DNA of 56,965 nucleotides from an uncultured Clostridia bacterium (GTDB taxonomy: Bacteria > Bacillota > Clostridia > Christensenellales > UBA3700). The position numbers and the translations under genes were made by a program. Under the pieces are notes generated by a model, which saw only the letters and a program-made list of their open reading frames with translations, did no database searches and was not told where the DNA came from. Below are positions 1-7,027 of the stretch, in pieces. Where the stretch lies: contig CAOKSY010000012.1 in the NCBI GenBank assembly GCA_948471525.1, positions 1 to 56,965 on the forward strand, read 5' to 3'. Numbering within the stretch: the stretch's first letter is position 1; each line of letters opens with the position of its first letter.

Positions 1-43
1 ACTCCGTATTTTGTCGGACTCTCAACGGTGGATTATTGACTTT

Positions 44-69
44 GATCTCTCCACTTCGGTCGAGATGAC
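44..69 (-). repeat. Dispersed GTCATCTCGA...GGAGAGATC repeat, copy 1
   Basis: Read on the minus strand the copy starts GTCATCTCGA and ends GGAGAGATC, 26 bp. The same start and end blocks recur at 194-222, 54967-55004 and 55076-55102. The internal spacer varies in length. Found only between genes. Confidence 0.6.
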
Positions 70-193
70 GGAGTTGTGTCGTGTGCGGCAAGTACACTTG
101 ACGCCGCCGCTCGCTCTAGCTAAAGCGAAAATCACACCATTCTCCGCGGTCGAGAGGTACTTGGTAGAATTTGTTTAGTTGTCTAAAAAATTT

Positions 194-222
194 GTCATCT
201 CGAGACCGCAGTGGAGAGATCT
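194..222 (+). repeat. Dispersed GTCATCTCGA...GGAGAGATCT repeat, copy 2
   Basis: Plus-strand copy, 29 bp. It has the same end blocks as copy 1 but lies in the opposite orientation, so copies 1 and 2 form an inverted pair about 125 bp apart. Confidence 0.6.
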
Positions 223-456
223 AATCAAATCTCAACCTTTTGCAAACATAAGCCAACATCTCAATCCTCATTATACAACGGTCGGCGGGCAAATGCCCGT
301 CGGTCGTTTTTTATACCTCTCGTGCGAGCGTCATTTACGGATAGTATACAGTCGTCATATTGAGCGGAACATAGTGCCAATCGAACAACTCTCAATCTAT
401 TTAAATAATTCGTTGCAGCGTAAAAAGCGCAAATTAGGGGAGAGTGTATTAGATAT

Positions 457-488
457 AAAAAAAGAGTGTTTGTACAAACACTCTTTTT
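457..488 (-). terminator. Intrinsic terminator of rplM-rpsI
   Basis: A perfect 30-bp palindrome (459-488) with the core GAGTGTTTGTACAAACACTC is flanked by A and T runs. Read on the minus strand it ends in seven U. It lies 25 bp after the rpsI stop codon. The palindrome could also act on the plus strand. Confidence 0.85.
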
Positions 489-512
489 GCGATCTTGTAA
501 TAATTGAGCTGA

Positions 513-926
513 TTATCTCTTGCTGAACTGAGGAGCTCTTCTTGCTTTCTTGAGACCGTATTTCTTTCTTTCTTTTGCTCTCGGATCTCTGGTGAGGAAG
601 CCTGCTTTTTTCAAAGCCGCTTTCGTTTCGCCGTCTGCGAGTACCAAAGCTCTGGAAATACCGTGTCTGATTGCGCCTGCCTGTCCGGTAAAGCCGCCGC
701 CCTGAACGTTTACGATAACGTCGTATTTAGCGGTGCTTTCTGTCAGTTCCAAAGGCTGACGTACGATAAGCTTGAGCGTATCGAGACCGAAGTATTCGTC
801 TATGCTTCTCTTATTGATCGTTATCGATCCGCTGCCGTCGGGTATAAGTCTAACTCTGGCAATAGCTTTTTTTCTTCTGCCAGTTCCCCAGAACTGAACT
901 TTTTTCTTAGTCTTTTTAGTAGCCAT
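513..926 (-). CDS. rpsI: 30S ribosomal protein S9
   Basis: Small-subunit protein uS9, 137 residues, close to the usual 130. The C-terminal tail reaches the ribosomal P site, and the conserved last residues FSKR are present. The GTGRRKKAIARVRL block near the N-terminus and the GGGFTGQAGAIRHGISRAL block in the middle are diagnostic. A lysine-rich N-terminal extension (MATKKTKKK) is a small family variation. It follows rplM by 18 bp on the minus strand in the near-universal rplM-rpsI operon and is closed by the terminator at 457-488. Confidence 0.98.
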   Translation of the reverse strand: MATKKTKKKVQFWGTGRRKKAIARVRLIPDGSGSITINKRSIDEYFGLDTLKLIVRQPLELTESTAKYDVIVNVQGGGFTGQAGAIRHGISRALVLADGETKAALKKAGFLTRDPRAKERKKYGLKKARRAPQFSKR

Positions 927-944
927 ATCTCATACACTCCTTAA

Positions 945-1376
945 TTAGAATTTTAATTCCTTGGGCTGTTGAGCCTCATGGATATGCTCAGCGCCTGCAT
1001 AACAACGCAACTTGGTGAGTTGCTTTCTGCCGAGAGAATTCTTGGGGAGCATACCTTTTACTGCGAGCATAACGGCTCTTTCAGGTTTTTCCGCCATCAA
1101 CTTCTTATACTGAACTTCTTTAAGTCCGCCCACATAGCCGGTGTGGTGGATATGATACTTGTTCTCCAACTTTTTACCGGTCAAACGAACCTTTGCGCAA
1201 TTTATAATGATTACATGATCTCCGCAATCTACGTTGGGAGTGTAAGTCGGCTTATTCTTTCCTCTGAGAACGTTTGCAACGTTGCTTGCAAGTCTACCCA
1301 AAACCATATCGGTAGCGTCAACAATGTGCCATTCCTGTTTGAAGTCCTCAGGTTTTGCCATATATGTTTTATTCAT
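945..1376 (-). CDS. rplM: 50S ribosomal protein L13
   Basis: Large-subunit protein uL13, 143 residues, normal length. The start of the family is seen in WHIVDATDMVLGRLAS, followed by the central GDHVIIINC and the C-terminal GMLPKNSLGR blocks. The first ATG at 1376 is preferred: on the minus strand a GGAGGG ribosome binding site lies about 8 bases before it. A second ATG five codons on (MAKPEDF) is less well placed. First gene of the rplM-rpsI operon, with its own promoter (1457-1485) and a roughly 70-base leader that can fold. Confidence 0.98.
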   Translation of the reverse strand: MNKTYMAKPEDFKQEWHIVDATDMVLGRLASNVANVLRGKNKPTYTPNVDCGDHVIIINCAKVRLTGKKLENKYHIHHTGYVGGLKEVQYKKLMAEKPERAVMLAVKGMLPKNSLGRKQLTKLRCYAGAEHIHEAQQPKELKF

Positions 1377-1450
1377 GGATAAAACCCTCCAGTAGTATTT
1401 TGTAATTCAACGTATCTCCGAGGGGCAGTTCTTCGATACATTATTCTTGC
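1377..1450 (-). promoter_or_regulatory. rplM 5' leader, candidate L13 autoregulatory leader
   Basis: From the predicted transcription start to the rplM ATG the leader is about 70 bases. It holds a hairpin whose arms GTATC and GATAC sit at 1435-1439 and 1412-1416 (plus coordinates). L13 leaders with autoregulation are known in low-GC Firmicutes. I see the position and a hairpin but cannot confirm a match to the known family. Confidence 0.35.
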
Positions 1451-1456
1451 CTAAAT

Positions 1457-1485
1457 ATTTTAGTAAATATAGGTATAAATGTCAA
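1457..1485 (-). promoter_or_regulatory. Promoter of rplM-rpsI
   Basis: On the minus strand TTGACA (1480-1485) and TAAAAT (1457-1462) are separated by exactly 17 bp. This is a near-consensus housekeeping promoter placed about 80 bp before the rplM start. Confidence 0.8.
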
Positions 1486-1579
1486 ACACTTTTATACTTT
1501 TTTATGAAAATTGTTCAAATCCCGAACTTTTTTCTTTCAAAAACCGTTATTTGAACAATTATCCGCGCATCTCGGCGGT

Positions 1580-2605
1580 TTATTTCATATAAATAAAGTC
1601 TTTTGCGACTATCCACGCAAAATATCCCGCGTACATCACAAGCATAGTTATTCCGCCGCCTCGGCGAAGTTTTTTGTCTTTGGTGAGGAATATGCACAAA
1701 AACAGAACAGCCATAGTCGCTATCGCCACGATATTGTCTATCATAAATCCTGTGATCCAATTGGTGTCGAAAGCGATGGGAGTAATCAGCGCGGAAGTGC
1801 CGAGTACAAACAATAAGTTGAATATATTGGACCCGACGATATTGCCTATCGCAAGATCGGCTTCGCCTTTGCGCGCCGCCGAAAGCGACGTGACGAGTTC
1901 GGGAAGGGAAGTGCCGAACGCTACTATTGTCAGACCTATCAGGCTCTCGGACATACCTAGACCGCCGGCTATCGTCTTTGCTCCGTTGACGACTGCCTGT
2001 GAGCCGAGTATTACCAAAGCAATGCCTACCGCAAGTTTTCCCAGCATCTTTGCGACGGCGACGCCCTTTTTTTCCTCGGGTTTGTCTTCTTCGGCCGAGC
2101 TGTCGGAGCTGTCGTCCAGAGCGGGAATAGCGCTTTTATCTTTTTTGGAAATTATTATCAAGTAAGCAAAAAATACTATGAACATCAGCCACAGTATTAT
2201 GCCGTCGATCCAGCCGAGTTTGCCGCCTACGACGCCCATTATCATAAGCGCGGAAGTTATGACGGTGACAAAGGGGATCTCGATATACAGCGTGTTCTTT
2301 TGCACCGCGAGCGGCGTAAACAATGCGCACAGTCCGAGTATCAAAAGCACGTTCATAATATTTGATCCGAGTATGTTGCCTATCGCAAGTCCGGGGCTGT
2401 GATTGACAGCGGAAGTTATGCTTATCGCCGCCTCAGGCGCGCTTGTTCCGAAAGCCACTATCGTAAGTCCTATTACGATCTGTGGAATACCGAACTTTTT
2501 GGCTATCAGCGACGCTCCGTCGACAAACCAATCCGCTCCTTTTATCAGCATTACAAAACCTACTACGAGCAACGACAGTTGCGCGGCTATAGACCAAAAG
2601 TCCAT
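1580..2605 (-). CDS. Calcium/sodium antiporter, CaCA family (YrbG-like)
   Basis: Inner-membrane cation/Ca2+ exchanger of 341 residues. The two inverted alpha-repeats that line the ion path are clear: VAFGTSAPE with GNILGSN (about residues 50-82) and VAFGTSLPE with GNIVGSN (about 228-261). Around ten membrane segments flank them. An acidic cytoplasmic loop (about residues 163-180, rich in D, E and S) separates the halves, as in other members. Ion specificity (Ca2+, Na+, K+) cannot be read from the sequence. A GGAGG ribosome binding site precedes the ATG. It stands alone between rplM and the rubrerythrin gene. Confidence 0.93.
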   Translation of the reverse strand: MDFWSIAAQLSLLVVGFVMLIKGADWFVDGASLIAKKFGIPQIVIGLTIVAFGTSAPEAAISITSAVNHSPGLAIGNILGSNIMNVLLILGLCALFTPLAVQKNTLYIEIPFVTVITSALMIMGVVGGKLGWIDGIILWLMFIVFFAYLIIISKKDKSAIPALDDSSDSSAEEDKPEEKKGVAVAKMLGKLAVGIALVILGSQAVVNGAKTIAGGLGMSESLIGLTIVAFGTSLPELVTSLSAARKGEADLAIGNIVGSNIFNLLFVLGTSALITPIAFDTNWITGFMIDNIVAIATMAVLFLCIFLTKDKKLRRGGGITMLVMYAGYFAWIVAKDFIYMK

Positions 2606-3017
2606 GATTACCTCCGACGTTAATTTTTTGTATCAATTAAATTATATTGCATATAGGTTTTTTATCCACCTTATTTTAATGCCGATGCGACAGATATATT
2701 GTAATTTTAACATTAATTATGTAGAATTTGCAAGATTTTAAAGTAACGCAGGATTTATATTGAGTATAGATAAATGCAATAGGATATCTACAAAAGGACG
2801 CGCCTAATCAACTTCGTCTAATATTATTTAGGAGCATGTAAAATTCAATTTAACCGGCGCTATTTCAAGCGCTCAAAACCGTATGCCGCCCAGTTTAATT
2901 ATCGGTAAACACAGCATAACAATTCTAAATAATATTCCACTTTTTCAATTTTCACTTTTGGCGCTATTTTGTGAAAGCGCAAAGTAAACTTTCCACTTTT
3001 TTCACACTTTAGAAAAC
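2606..3017. other. Intergenic region, nothing recognised
   Basis: AT-rich stretch between the antiporter start and the rubrerythrin terminator. It should hold the antiporter promoter; a minus-strand TATAAT lies at 2641-2646 but lacks a good -35 box. No gene, RNA fold or clear repeat was recognised. A near repeat of ACTTTTTCA/ACTTTTTTCA (2939-3008) has no obvious meaning. Confidence 0.4.
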
Positions 3018-3046
3018 AAAAAAGGATAGGCATTTCTACCTATCCT
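3018..3046 (-). terminator. Terminator of the rubrerythrin gene
   Basis: An 8-bp perfect stem (AGGATAGG at 3023-3030, CCTATCCT at 3039-3046) with an 8-base loop. Read on the minus strand it ends in a U tract. It lies about 20 bp after the rubrerythrin stop codon. Confidence 0.85.
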
Positions 3047-3067
3047 CTGCGTATTTTAGAATATTTC

Positions 3068-3604
3068 TTATTTAAAATATCTGTCGTAAAGACCCTTAAA
3101 TCCGCAACCGTGTCTAGCTTCGTCCTTAGCCATCTCGTGAACGGTGTCGTGTACGTCGTCGTAGCCGAGCTGTTTTGCGAGTTTAGCAAGTTCGAGTTTG
3201 CCCGCGCATGCGCCGTTTTCCGCTTCCATACGCATTTTTACGTTCTTTGCGGTGGAGTCGGTGAGTACGTTGCCGAGAAGTTCTGCGAATTTAGATGCGT
3301 GTTCGGCTTCCTCGAGAGCATATCTCTTGAATGCTTCCGCTACGTCGGGGTAGCCTTCTCTGTCAGCCTGTCTGGACATAGCGAGGTACATTCCGACTTC
3401 CGCGCATTCGCCGTTGAAGTTGTCTATAAGTCCTTTAATAACGCGCTCGTCGTAAGCCTTTGCGGAACCTACGATGTGCTCGCAAGCCCAACTCATTTCG
3501 TCTTTGACTTCCTTAAAAGTGGTAGCGTTGCATACAGGGCACTTTTCGGGAGCGCTGTCGCCTTCGTGCACGTATCCGCACACAGTACATATGTATTTTG
3601 CCAT
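3068..3604 (-). CDS. Reverse-type rubrerythrin (N-terminal rubredoxin domain)
   Basis: Non-haem di-iron protein that reduces hydrogen peroxide in anaerobes. The order of domains is reversed relative to classical rubrerythrin: a rubredoxin FeS4 domain comes first (Cys6, Cys9, Cys22, Cys25), then the four-helix ferritin-like domain with di-iron ligands in EEAEH (98-102) and DEARH (161-165). The 178-residue length fits clostridial reverse rubrerythrins. A CGGAGG ribosome binding site precedes the ATG. It lies 40 bp downstream of the PerR-like gene on the same strand, which supports peroxide-responsive control, and ends at the terminator 3018-3046. Confidence 0.93.
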   Translation of the reverse strand: MAKYICTVCGYVHEGDSAPEKCPVCNATTFKEVKDEMSWACEHIVGSAKAYDERVIKGLIDNFNGECAEVGMYLAMSRQADREGYPDVAEAFKRYALEEAEHASKFAELLGNVLTDSTAKNVKMRMEAENGACAGKLELAKLAKQLGYDDVHDTVHEMAKDEARHGCGFKGLYDRYFK

Positions 3605-3644
3605 AATAATTACCTCCGTAAATTATATTTTGATTTATATTATA

Positions 3645-4022
3645 TCATTTTGATTTGCATTCTTCGCATACGTTATAAAAACTCAATCCATAGCTGTCAA
3701 ATAATCTGTCGCAGCAATATCCGTCGAGAAATTTCTTCATTTCTTCGGGATAGGGGATATCCTCGATTTTGCCGCATATTCTGCATATCGAATGGCAGTG
3801 GGTATCGGTCTCAATGTCATAGCGTTCCTTTTCTCCGCAACCGGCTACCCGTCCTACGAGTCCGCGCTTTTCATAATAAGCAAGATTGCGGTATACGGTA
3901 GCGAGCGAAATATTCGGGATAGTCTTACGACATTCCTCGTATATCATATCCGCCGAAGGATGACATCTGTTATTTTTTATCGCCTCAAGCACTGCTTGGC
4001 GGCGCGAAGAATACTTTTCCAT
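3645..4022 (-). CDS. perR: Fur-family regulator, PerR-like
   Basis: Metal-dependent repressor of 125 residues from the ATG at 4022. A GTG start at 4043 would add seven residues without a better ribosome binding site. It has the winged-helix HPSADMIY and SLATVYRNL blocks and two structural zinc pairs (CRIC and CEEC). The regulatory site reads THCHSICRICGKIEDIP: the Asp in IEDI is the position where PerR proteins carry Asp and Fur proteins usually Glu, which favours PerR. Genetic linkage with rubrerythrin supports a peroxide-stress role. A Fur/PerR-type palindrome lies 50 bp upstream, suggesting autoregulation. Fur or Zur cannot be excluded. Confidence 0.85.
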   Translation of the reverse strand: MEKYSSRRQAVLEAIKNNRCHPSADMIYEECRKTIPNISLATVYRNLAYYEKRGLVGRVAGCGEKERYDIETDTHCHSICRICGKIEDIPYPEEMKKFLDGYCCDRLFDSYGLSFYNVCEECKSK

Positions 4023-4071
4023 ACTTTTATCATAATATATCACGGTTTAAAATAAATGTCAAGTAAAATAG

Positions 4072-4086
4072 TAATGATTATCATTA
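4072..4086. promoter_or_regulatory. Fur/PerR-type operator (7-1-7 palindrome)
   Basis: TAATGATTATCATTA is a perfect 7-1-7 palindrome. It shares the AATnATT-like core of Fur-family boxes and is close to the known Fur and PerR consensus sequences. It lies 50 bp upstream of perR and about 185 bp upstream of the copA promoter, so control of perR is the simplest reading. Confidence 0.7.
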
Positions 4087-4271
4087 TTATTTTTATATTC
4101 ATTTCGATGTATATTAATATAAAGGATATTTAATTTATCAATACAAAATACGCATTGAAATATAAAATATCGGAAAGAGTGCAACGACCGTCCGATAAAG
4201 CGGCGCGAAATATATTACAGATACTGTGTGATTAGATGGATGCAGTTTGAGCGAATAAATATAAATTTTGC

Positions 4272-4300
4272 TTGACAGGGCTATAATTATGTTGTAAGAT
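4272..4300 (+). promoter_or_regulatory. Promoter of copA
   Basis: TTGACA (4272-4277), a 17-bp spacer and TAAGAT (4295-4300), 44 bp before the copA start. No CopY or CueR-type operator was recognised around it. Confidence 0.75.
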
Positions 4301-4344
4301 AAAGAAAACATAGTAAATTAGTAGGGATTAAAAAGAGGAAGACG

Positions 4345-6876
4345 ATGACACAAAAACTTAAGTTCCGTATAGAGGGCATGACGTGCGTAGTATGTTCCGG
4401 TTCCTGTCAGAAGGCAATAGCCAAGTTGGACGGGGTGACGGCTTGCGACGTGAATTTCGCAAGCGGCTTGGCGATAGTCGAATACGACGGCGACAAGGTA
4501 GCGGAAAAGGATATATACGACGCCGTTGCCAAAGCAGGCTACAAAGCGGTGGCGGGAGAAAGTCGCGAGGAGAGCCGCAAGGGCGACGCGGTAAGGGTAT
4601 GGATAATGCTTTCGTTGTCGCTCGTATTGCTTGCCTTTGCAATGTTGAGTATGGCGGGAGTCAAATACCCGTCGGCAATTTCGCCCGAAGAAAGTCCGAT
4701 AGCGTTTACAGTAATACAACTTATCCTGTGCGTGCCTGTAATGATAATGGGCGGGGCTTTTTATCTGCGCGGCTTCAAGAATCTTTTCAAAGCAAAGCCC
4801 AATATGGACAGTCTTGTCGCAGTGAGCACCGCGACGGCATTTATATACAGCTTTATCAATTTTATACTGATATGTAAGGGAGACGGACACAAAGTCCACT
4901 ATCTTTATTTCGAGAGCGTCGCGGTGATAATCGCCGTTATCACGCTAGGCAAATATCTCGAGAGCAAATCTCTGAAAAAGACGGGCGACGCGATACGTCA
5001 GCTCACGCTTTTGACGCCTGCTTACGCTACCGTATTGCGTGGCGGAGAATGGGTGAAGATCGACAGCGGCAACGTAGCTGTCGGAGATATTGTCTTGGTA
5101 AAAGCGGGAGAAAGTTTTTGCTGCGACGGAGTGATAACGGACGGCGAGAGCAGCGTCAACGAGAGCATGCTGACCGGCGAGAGCATGCCTGTGGATAAGA
5201 CCGTAGGCGGAAGGGTATTCGGCGGCACTGTCAACGGCGGCGGAATATTGCAGTTCCGAGCGGAAGGAGTGGGCGAGGAGACCAAACTTTCCAAGATAAT
5301 ACGTCTTGTCGAAGACGCGCAGAATTCAAAAGCGCCGATCGCTAGGATAGCGGACAAAGTATCGGGAGTATTCGTTCCGATAGTCATAGCTATAGCGTTG
5401 CTGTCGGGCGGCGTATGGTGGGCGGTCAACGGATTTGCGCTTGCCGTAAAGGTATTCGTAAGCGTACTCGTAATAGCCTGCCCGTGCGCGCTGGGACTTG
5501 CTACTCCCACGGCGATAATTACGGGAATAGGTCGCGGCGCAAAGGGCGGAGTACTGTTTAAAAATGCGGAAAGTCTCGAGCGTTTGGGCGGCGTAGACAC
5601 GGTGGTGTTCGACAAGACGGGAACGGTTACAAACGGTTCGCCTACGCTGACCGACGTATATATTCCGAATGCGGACGGGAAAGAAGTTCTCGCTATGGTA
5701 AGAGCGGTAGAGAGCGTGAGCGAGCATCCGATCGCCAAAGCGGTAGTGGAGGCTTTGCCCGCCAATGAATTGAAAGCGCGGGTCAAAGTACTTTCTGGCT
5801 ACGGACTGGAAGGCGAGATAGACGGCAAGAAAGTGCTGTGCGGCAACAGGGCGCTTATGGAAAACAATTCCATCGATATCGACGGCGTGATAGGCAAAGC
5901 CGACGAATTTTCCGACGATGGAAAGAGTATCATAATGGTTGCCGTGGACGGCAAGGCGGCAGGAGTATTGGCGGTTGCCGATACCGTCAAAGCGGACAGC
6001 GCGGAAGCGATAGAGAATTTGAAGAGACTTGGATTGCGCGTCATACTCCTCAGCGGAGACAATAAAAGAGTGGCTCAAAGCATAGCCGCGAAGGTAGGTA
6101 TAGAGGAAGTCATATCCGACGTACTGCCCGAGCAGAAGAGCCAAGTTATAGAACGTCTCATCGACGAGGGACGCAAAGTGGCAATGGTCGGCGATGGAAT
6201 AAACGACGCGCCCGCGCTTGCAAAAGCCAACGTAGGCATAGCAATGGGCGGCGGCAGCGACATAGCGATTGAGAGCGGTCAGGTCGTCATCGTAGGCGGT
6301 CAGGTATCGGGAGTGGCGCGCGCAGTAAAGCTTGCTCGAGCAACGATGAGAAATATAAAACAAAACCTATTCTGGGCATTCATATACAATATCATAGGTA
6401 TTCCCATCGCGTGCGGAATACTATATCCCTTAAGCGGATATATGATGAGTCCGATGCTCGGCGGCTTGGCTATGAGTCTGTCGTCTGTGTCTGTAGTAGC
6501 CAACGCGCTCAGGCTCAATCTTTTCAAATTCGATAAGACGAAAGAAGATGTCTGTATCGGCAGCTGTCCTATAGGGGCAAACGGAGACGGGTTGCAAGTC
6601 AAAGACGTCGCCGATATCAATATAGAAAAGGATACCGTCGAAGAGACGGATAAAATACAGGACAAGGAGATCAAAGAAATGAAAATTACGGTAAAAGGCA
6701 TGATGTGCGCCCATTGCGAGGGCAGAGTAAACAAGGCTGTAGGTGCGTTGAAGGGTGTATCTTCAGTCGCGGCGGACCACGAAAAGGAGATCGTCGAAGT
6801 AGTCTTCGACGCGTCCGAGACGTCTTTGGATATGATAAAAGAGACGATACGCGAGCAAGGTTACGACGTAGAATGA
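4345..6876 (+). CDS. copA: Copper-translocating P1B-type ATPase with N- and C-terminal metal-binding domains
   Basis: Exports Cu+ across the cytoplasmic membrane using ATP. The 843 residues contain an N-terminal HMA domain (Cys14-x-x-Cys17, with an extra Cys21), the actuator TGES (277-280), the membrane CPC copper motif (379-381), the phosphorylated Asp of DKTGT (423-427) and the hinge GDGIND (616-621). After the last membrane segments a charged linker leads to a second HMA domain with Cys788-Ala-His-Cys791. A C-terminal HMA is less usual than N-terminal tandem copies. Inside the linker, AAGGAG at 6664-6669 precedes an in-frame ATG at 6679, which could release a free 65-residue CopZ-like chaperone. 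Own promoter and terminator; single-gene unit. Confidence 0.95.
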   Translation: MTQKLKFRIEGMTCVVCSGSCQKAIAKLDGVTACDVNFASGLAIVEYDGDKVAEKDIYDAVAKAGYKAVAGESREESRKGDAVRVWIMLSLSLVLLAFAMLSMAGVKYPSAISPEESPIAFTVIQLILCVPVMIMGGAFYLRGFKNLFKAKPNMDSLVAVSTATAFIYSFINFILICKGDGHKVHYLYFESVAVIIAVITLGKYLESKSLKKTGDAIRQLTLLTPAYATVLRGGEWVKIDSGNVAVGDIVLVKAGESFCCDGVITDGESSVNESMLTGESMPVDKTVGGRVFGGTVNGGGILQFRAEGVGEETKLSKIIRLVEDAQNSKAPIARIADKVSGVFVPIVIAIALLSGGVWWAVNGFALAVKVFVSVLVIACPCALGLATPTAIITGIGRGAKGGVLFKNAESLERLGGVDTVVFDKTGTVTNGSPTLTDVYIPNADGKEVLAMVRAVESVSEHPIAKAVVEALPANELKARVKVLSGYGLEGEIDGKKVLCGNRALMENNSIDIDGVIGKADEFSDDGKSIIMVAVDGKAAGVLAVADTVKADSAEAIENLKRLGLRVILLSGDNKRVAQSIAAKVGIEEVISDVLPEQKSQVIERLIDEGRKVAMVGDGINDAPALAKANVGIAMGGGSDIAIESGQVVIVGGQVSGVARAVKLARATMRNIKQNLFWAFIYNIIGIPIACGILYPLSGYMMSPMLGGLAMSLSSVSVVANALRLNLFKFDKTKEDVCIGSCPIGANGDGLQVKDVADINIEKDTVEETDKIQDKEIKEMKITVKGMMCAHCEGRVNKAVGALKGVSSVAADHEKEIVEVVFDASETSLDMIKETIREQGYDVE
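6679..6876 (+). CDS. Possible internally initiated CopZ-like copper chaperone
   Basis: In-frame ATG at 6679 within copA, preceded by AAGGAG with a 9-base gap. The product would be 65 residues, the size of free CopZ chaperones, starting MKITVKGMMCAHCEG and carrying the CxxC copper site and the usual HMA fold pattern. E. coli copA is known to make a CopZ-like product by frameshifting, so dual products from copA have precedent. Here the evidence is only the start site and the perfect domain boundary; the domain may simply be part of CopA. Confidence 0.35.
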   Translation: MKITVKGMMCAHCEGRVNKAVGALKGVSSVAADHEKEIVEVVFDASETSLDMIKETIREQGYDVE

Positions 6877-6910
6877 CAGCGTATATTATTACGCGGTAAA
6901 AGATCGTGAA

Positions 6911-6956
6911 AAGGGAGCATAGCGGATTAGCAAATCGCCGCGCGCTTCCTTTTTTA
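6911..6956 (+). terminator. Terminator of copA
   Basis: AAGGGAGC (6911-6918) pairs with GCTTCCTT (6944-6951) with one G-U pair, and a short inner stem is possible. Six T follow. It lies 35 bp after the copA stop. Confidence 0.75.
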
Positions 6957-6965
6957 TTCAAAAGA

Positions 6966-6994
6966 TTGACACTTTTTATTTGAAGTATTAAAAT
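6966..6994 (+). promoter_or_regulatory. Promoter of the DAHP synthase gene
   Basis: TTGACA (6966-6971), 17-bp spacer, TAAAAT (6989-6994), 33 bp before the ATG. Confidence 0.75.
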
Positions 6995-7027
6995 TATATT
7001 ATTATAATCAACGCAAGAGGAATATAA

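Larger units (their letters stand above)
1..456. other. Intergenic region with dispersed repeats, no gene
   Basis: No convincing gene is present. The stretch carries at least two clear copies of a short dispersed repeat, at 44-69 (reverse) and 194-222 (forward), and a degenerate one near 354-398. The open frame from 179 to 526 begins inside the repeat, has no ribosome binding site and resembles no known family. The rpsI terminator bounds the region on the right. Confidence 0.6.

Noticed and set aside
179..526. Open frame of 115 codons at the left end
   Set aside because: Starts within the dispersed repeat, has no ribosome binding site, and runs over the rpsI terminator into the antisense of rpsI.
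5022..6363. Two long antisense frames inside copA
   Set aside because: Shadows of the P-type ATPase coding frame.
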